64,000 nt of DNA from Lingula anatina (lineage: Eukaryota > Brachiopoda > Lingulata > Lingulida > Lingulidae), in assembly GCF_001039355.2 (NCBI RefSeq), contig NW_019773595.1, positions 1-64,000 on the forward strand, given 5' to 3'. Under the pieces are notes generated by a model, which was given only the letters and a program-made list of their open reading frames with translations, had not been told where the DNA came from and did not search any database. Below, one piece after another: positions 58,501-64,000 of this stretch; position 1 is the first letter of the stretch; each line of letters opens with the position of its first letter. A program made the position numbers and the translations under genes.

Positions 58501-61500
58501 GAATGAGGGGCAAATTGCCACCAAAATGCGTTTTTCAAGGCCCTTAACGAACGCCAAACTGGTTTTAGCAGGTAAGAATACCAGACGACCTCCGAGGTAC
58601 CCACTGTAAACAGCAAAACATCGTCTGTTTCTCTAATGAATTGGGGACCATGGCCGTTTCTGAGTAGAACACTGAAACCGCGTGGCTTTCTTTATTGAGG
58701 TCAGATTTCACCTGCACCGCCCAACTAGTCAAATCAGAGTTTACAGACATCCGGAAGAGACCTACGACGATGCGTTTGCCGCGTGTAAAGTGATTAGGGT
58801 CATTGACAACGTCAGTAATAGGTGTGGATACCACATTGGTGCCAAAACACAAATGGTAGTCATCGACGAAAACCTGCACCAGATCATATAAAGGAATAAT
58901 CTGGGAAACACTTGACTATCATTTGATAGAGGGCACCTTAGGAACAATTTTAGGTTGCACGGTAAGATTGTCGGTTCACACCGAGCACTTTTAATAGCAG
59001 ATAACTTACAGAACCAAGGGAATGAGCAGCTACCTTGGTCATTAAAATCGCAATATTTGAACCACATAGACAATATGTGGGTAGGCCATTGCTCTCCGAA
59101 ACAACGGCCTACATGTTCTACAACAAAACTGGACCCAATTGGACACGTTTTGACCGATGCCTGGAATGTTATTCCAGTTTGAACTCTAAAAAACCTTCCC
59201 AAGGAATGCCTTGTCGCTTGAAAGCGCTGGTAGCAGCCAGAACAGGTCATGTGTAACAGCGACCGTTGCTATGACTAGACATTGACATGAGGATCATTAG
59301 TGGACGTTGGATGCTTTTACAGACGATAATTTGGAAAATATGGAGATCCAAAATATCTCTTTTAATGGACGTCGTATGACATAGAATAGGCAATGTATTT
59401 CTGTTTGCTGCACTGGCGAATTCAATCAATGAACTGATGTCACCATGAGATCAGAGAGATAATAGAAAGTTATTAAAACAAGATTTTAATCTTTATTTTC
59501 ATTTATCAGTCAGCAAAATAGGAAAAAAAATGATGAAAAAATGATTTGGAAAACATATTCCATATTAAAAGTCAAGTCTGTATTTTGTCATGTATGCCTT
59601 CTAAACATGATCATAAATCATAAAATCTTGGGAAAAGAAAGCCTATGCAATTGCATTTGCTGGCAAGATTTAACGTTCATGGATTAGTTTTCCATACGCC
59701 ACGTATGTATGATTTCGGGACCTCAAAATTCCATATCAGGCTCGGTACCAATATGCAAATATATGACGCTATGTTTATTTAATTTGTTATTTTTTACAAA
59801 ATCATTGGTAAATATGCTTGAACCCTTTTTCATCGCTGTATCTCATTAACATTTGCAAAGCCAATTAAATTATCTGAGTAAACAATGAAACAAATAGACG
59901 GATACAGAGAAAACGGAAAATAAAAATAATTTATTCAGCAATGTATAATTCCCATTTGTTATCCTATTTTCAACCATAAAAATTATCTACAAATAATGTG
60001 AGAGATCGTTAAAATGCCCAAGAATCATTAATTAAAATAGTTTTAGTATACGAAATTTAATATTCTGCCAGTGCTTGGTATCCTCACCACACGGAGGAGA
60101 AAATATAAAACGTGCACGATTCGCACGACCTGTCACGATTTAATTACGTTGCATTGCAAGCGGTAAACGTCTAGGGCTAAAGAGACAAACGGAAAATTTC
60201 CAATCAGTTGCATACCAGTTTCAAATCAAGCCGCGGCCTATTGGTAACCGGTTGTATACCACGAATTGTATTTGAGGTCGCCTCCATGTTTTCGATGCTG
60301 CACCGAAAACCGGCGCCACCTGGTTTTTACCAGGCGTTCTTTTGGAAACCACATTGCGAGTTGTAGCAACTGGTTCCCGGTCATTCTGCGACCGGTGATA
60401 GTTGCAAGTGGCAAAGAGGTTTTTGTTCAGTGTGACCGTAACTGCAAAGACCCTGCAACCTCAAAGAGACCAAATATTGAAGCAGAATAACATAAAGGGA
60501 TATGACAGGGATAAAAATATATTCAAATGTATTATAATTATTATTGCAGAGCTGGTTGCAATACGAATTTTATATTAAGCTATAGTAAGGTTTCTTTTAT
60601 TACAATTGTAAAATAAGGAAAATGCGTGTTCAAACTTATTCCATAGCTACTTTTAAATATTACAGGATCCAACACGCCTCCTGATCTTTGTGAAGATGCC
60701 ATTTTCTACGATGTTTTTCTTGTATTCTGAGAGGGGAATCAACGTGAAAGCAGCTACCGTCACAAGTTTTCAACATACATGATATGGGCGATCTTGTAGT
60801 TACCAGTCGGCAATCGATCGCTACAGTCCTGCAACCGTTTTTCACTTTTCAAGTGATTGGTGACAGGTAATGTATCGCTTGGCAATCGGTAGGCGACTGG
60901 TAACCTATACTTTGCTGCAACCAATGTTCGGCAGGTTGCCAAAGTATGCCAACGCTTCTTTTTCAGCTTGCAAAGTGATCGCACCGACGCCAATGTTTGT
61001 GGTTGCTAAAAGATTGCCAAAAGGTTGCAAGCAGTGTTACACAGGCTTAAGACAATGCTTCATATCTTACCTGGACAGTGTGTCGTCCCTGTGTGACAAA
61101 CCATGCAGTGGTAATTTCTGTATATGATATCAGTATCATCAGAACGAATGACGGGATTTGTGTACGCCATGCAGGCCTTTTGCAGAGGTGTGTCCGGAGG
61201 AAATGGGTAACGGGCCTGCGTCAAAGTGTTATTGACAAGATTATAAGGGCATGGATCAAAGCCATTGTTCGTTCCAATTCTGAAGCAAGACCTTAGATGC
61301 CACTCCGACCTTGGCTCAAAATATCCCTTGCACCAATGAAAGCCCATTAGTTTCTTTAGAACACAACTGGATGAAGAGCAAGTTAGAAATGATTCGAACG
61401 GAACGCTCTTGCATTGGACTTGAAACTGCCAGGGGTTTCCACGGTCTCCAACCCCGTTGCAAACTGCACAATCTTTGTTCCTGTACGTTAACATGGTATC

Positions 61501-62082
61501 TGGATCAGTGACTGGCTGATACAATGTCACGTTTTCGTCGTTCAAAACTTCAGAACCATGCATGCAGCTCGAGCGATGATGGTCTTGTGGCCACATTGGG
61601 GGACACGAATCCACCATCCATACACTGGAGCCGTGGTTCATATAGGCAGTATCGTGTGTATGTGCAGTTATTGGAGAGACGAGCGGAACACTTTTACAGG
61701 AACTGATATTCGCAACCAACACGGGACTAGGGGGATTAAACGCCCAAGCACTGCTATTCTCGAGTGAAATCTGATGTTTTATAGATGGAGCTGATGGCGT
61801 AGAGTAGTTGGTGCGTTCACCAGGTTCCAGTTCTTTTGAGGCAGCACACATCTCCCCAGTAAATACGTTACCATAGCAACAGTCATTAAACAGGTGACAA
61901 ATGTCATCGCAGTAACAGTGAACCTTAAAGCCAAATTTTACGCCCATCAGTACTCCGCAGAGCCATCTATGAGGCCGAAGAGTACCCGAGCTTTGCCCAT
62001 CTGAATAGGAGGGCGACTGCGCTTTTGTGATAAAAGGAAATGATAGCATAATAATTACCGAAAATGCTCGGTAAGATTTCAT
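54828..62082 (-). CDS. Tandem family gene 4
   Basis: Exons 61071-62082, 55740-55861 and 54828-55391 join in frame to 1698 nt (565 residues). Signal peptide 1-21, SMB-like knot (CYCDDICHLFNDCC), YRNKDCAVCNG and YRNYHCMVCHTG, a linking exon with LSFRALLNFRD, then ICPPGYVKDGKDCQ and an apolar tail (NKMLLVLSLIASTFLY). Intron 1 is 5.2 kb, about four to seven times that of its paralogues, and contains a decayed Tc1 transposase and other repeats. The terminal exon is most like that of gene 1 (CNRLLFDERLVGVFDKAG). The TATA box is at 62153-62159, again 71 bases upstream of the ATG. Confidence 0.8.
55486..55546. repeat. (TA)n microsatellite beside last exon of gene 4
   Basis: About 60 bases of TA, positional equivalent of 28068-28141 in gene 1. 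Confidence 0.9.
55866..55925. repeat. (AAAT)n-type microsatellite
   Basis: AAAT/GAAT tetranucleotide repeats directly upstream (minus strand) of exon 2 of gene 4. Confidence 0.8.
58370..59260 (+). pseudogene. Decayed Tc1/mariner transposase in intron 1 of gene 4
   Basis: Interrupted frames on the plus strand follow the Tc1 transposase order: a VYRHPEETY segment (like RVYRRRGERY), then a TQMVVIDENL segment (like the TPLVVIDGNL region), then LQNQGNEQLPWSLKSQYLNH followed by IDNMWVGHC (like LPWPAYSPDLSPIEHLWDEL). At least three stops or frameshifts separate them, so it is dead. Terminal repeats were not located. Confidence 0.65.
59270..61060. other. Rest of intron 1 of gene 4
   Basis: No exon seen. 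The part 60200-61030 is rich in GGTTGCAA/TTGCAACC-like words and resembles a degraded dispersed repeat, with a possible partner around 57590-57900. Confidence 0.35.
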
Positions 62083-62152
62083 GATCTTCTTGAAATTTCA
62101 AGCTTCCTCGACAATGTTCAGTTCATATGTAAAAGCACAGAAGCAAGGGCCC

Positions 62153-62159
62153 TTATATA
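62153..62159 (-). promoter_or_regulatory. TATA box of family gene 4
   Basis: The minus strand reads GTGTATATAAGGG, 71 bases before the ATG. Confidence 0.65.
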
Positions 62160-62939
62160 CACCTGTGACATTATGAAACTGCTACATGTACTTCAGTCCA
62201 CCCTGTTCTGGAAGAGCCACATCCAGTAAAGTATTAGAGCACATGCATCACGGTATAACCCTTGAAATCCACAGGAAATGGGCATGGGTGTTATTTTCCA
62301 CTTATGTTTCCATTATGGCATTCTCTCATTTCTTCATGACTAACTAGAAAATCATGAATGCCCTTTCTCGTGAAAACGATATATTGTCGCGCATTCGAGA
62401 GCTCTAGCGTACATAAACTGTTCAACAAACAACGGCATAAAACGTTCACAACTACGGAGAAAAAAAAAAAACAAAAACAAAATAAGATATTCGTTGGATC
62501 GAACGAAAAACCATTAGAAATCACTTGGCTCGTTACCTAAAAAAGCAAAACAATGGAGCGCAAGTTTATTATCAGGTGTGTGTTAATCTGTTAAGCTGAT
62601 TGCACTCAGCAAGGCTCACGGCACAGTTGGATCAACATACGTAAACCGATGTTCTCTATAGGAACGGGACTTAAATTAAAATAATAAATATAATAAATCA
62701 AATATTGACCTCACTGGACTCCGGAATACCCTGAGTACTATAAAGCTAGCTTGGTCACTATACTTTTCATGCGGTAGCTTTACGGTGCCCCTGGAGAACA
62801 GCGGCATTCATAAGTATCCGTCGATCAAAGGGACTTCTCCGCATTGTATCTAGATCGAATGTAATTAGTCCAAAAAGAAACTTAAAGGATATTGATTTTT
62901 GCTTTATTTAATTTCATCTACTGCATTTTAGATAAGAAT

Positions 62940-63260
62940 TTAAAAAAATAAATAATATCTTTATAAAAGAAAAATATATACCAGATATTTTTGTATTTTT
63001 TGCTTATCAAAAACATTTGCTTCTGAAGATAGAAATTCAATACATGTGCTTGCCGTGTGCCAAGTAAGACAGCTACACTGTATGTCTGAAACCACATTAA
63101 GGGCTGCGCAATGGCTACACCAAAACTAGTTTTAAAACCAAAAGGTTGCTTGTGGTGTGGCAGTAACTTTCGATTCAAGGTATTCTTAGTTCAAACTTCA
63201 AACTCCGCGTCTTCCCTTTCTTCTCTTCAACTACTAGACCTTTACCTTCAGTCTCTCCTT
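62940..63260 (+). repeat. Dispersed repeat carrying a short CxxC frame, copy 2
   Basis: The ATG at 63111 opens MATPKLVLKPKGCLWCGSNF, homologous to the minus-strand frame starting at 37635. The frame soon degenerates. Flanking sequence is also shared. Confidence 0.45.
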
Positions 63261-64000
63261 TTAAGACATTTCTAAAAATAACTTTATTCTAGGATCACTG
63301 TCAATTACCACATCTCATTTAAAATGAAATCAAGAAAAAGATGCTCTACAGAGCGGTGGTTGGATGTTTGTGAAAAGCAGAACTGTATAGGCATAATTTA
63401 TTCGTAATAAAAAGGATTTAAAGGGCAAACTATTTGCACTCCGGGCAGGCTCCTAGTCAACTTCTGAATTCCTCATTTCGCCGTAGATGTTTAAGATATC
63501 ATATACCATATATGCCACATAGGAGAGTTAATTTGACACGACGAGTTTAACGCGTCGTTTCAGCCTTACATGTTTCCGACGAAATACAAACAACATCGAG
63601 TTGATTTAATCTCTTGCTGTTTAGTTACTCTTAGGTTAATTCTAAATTTATTAATATCGGTTATAATAACACAGGCAGAACTACATTTTTTCGGCAGTAC
63701 TACTTGTATAGTTATTATCTTACACTGTTGGGTTCAGGCAACATTGACAATGTATAAAACCAATAAAATCTGTTAAACGCCTATCTTTGTCCAACCTTCC
63801 AAACTTAAATATCCCTCTTATCGCCTTCTAGAAAAGTTTTGTGGAAATAACGTACTTTGGACTTTTGGCACTGCTAAGTAACTGAAATATTATCCTTTAC
63901 TCTACTCTGCATACATATCTCCTTCAAAAATTCTAGTGAATCTCGTGTGAAATAGAACCCTTTTCCATAATGAGAACAAAAATCATCTACAGCAGTTAAT
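63261..64000. other. Right edge, nothing recognised
   Basis: AT-rich sequence with no supported exon, RNA gene or repeat. Confidence 0.4.

Overview
The window is animal nuclear DNA: AT-rich, with split genes, GT-AG introns, long intergenic stretches, many microsatellites and several families of small inverted-repeat DNA transposons. No species can be named from the sequence. The gene content (UCP4 and GRB2 homologues plus a lineage-specific somatomedin-B-like receptor family) and the recurrent TAGGCCTA motif fit a marine invertebrate, perhaps an echinoderm or hemichordate; that is a weak inference. Single N characters at 1214, 22751 and 40156 look like low-quality or gap-join positions in the assembly.

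Left part (1-25.3 kb). A four-exon gene (4113-6343, +) encodes a 158-residue GRB2-like adaptor with one SH3 and one SH2 domain and no second SH3. Two genes of unknown function follow, arranged divergently: a 340-residue protein (7165-8187, -) and a 736-residue protein (12858-15068, +). Each has a single coding exon placed at or just after a 3' splice site, and each protein is a long coiled-coil interrupted by a hydrophobic hairpin-like segment. NF-kappaB-like and IRF-like motifs lie in the DNA between them. Next is a complete ten-exon mitochondrial carrier gene, UCP4/SLC25A27 (17826-24676, -), with one GC-AG intron. Head-to-head with it, 551 bases away, is a lone first exon of a second GRB2-like gene (25228-25305, +); no continuation was found in the window.

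Right part (27.4-62.1 kb). This is a tandem array of four related genes, all on the minus strand (27406-32324, 38161-42324, 44593-48937, 54828-62082). Each has the same three coding exons with the same phases: (i) about 1.0 kb encoding a signal peptide, a somatomedin-B-like cysteine knot and two YRN..C..C motifs; (ii) exactly 122 nt; (iii) about 570 nt encoding a Cys/Asn-rich domain and a C-terminal hydrophobic tail resembling a GPI-attachment signal. Three of the four have a TATA box exactly 71 bases upstream of the ATG; the fourth has a changed box at 77. The array shows exon duplication, a pseudo-exon with a destroyed splice acceptor, an apparent chimera and patchwork conservation. I infer a rapidly evolving family of secreted or surface-anchored, receptor-ectodomain-like proteins. 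Its function is unknown; an immune or recognition role is only a possibility.

Mobile DNA fills introns and spacers. It includes a 1.65 kb inverted-dimer Tc1-like element with an empty site visible in a paralogous segment, a 259 bp near-perfect foldback element also absent from that segment, a second decayed Tc1 transposase inside an intron, a four-copy MITE family, and several further terminal-inverted-repeat elements.
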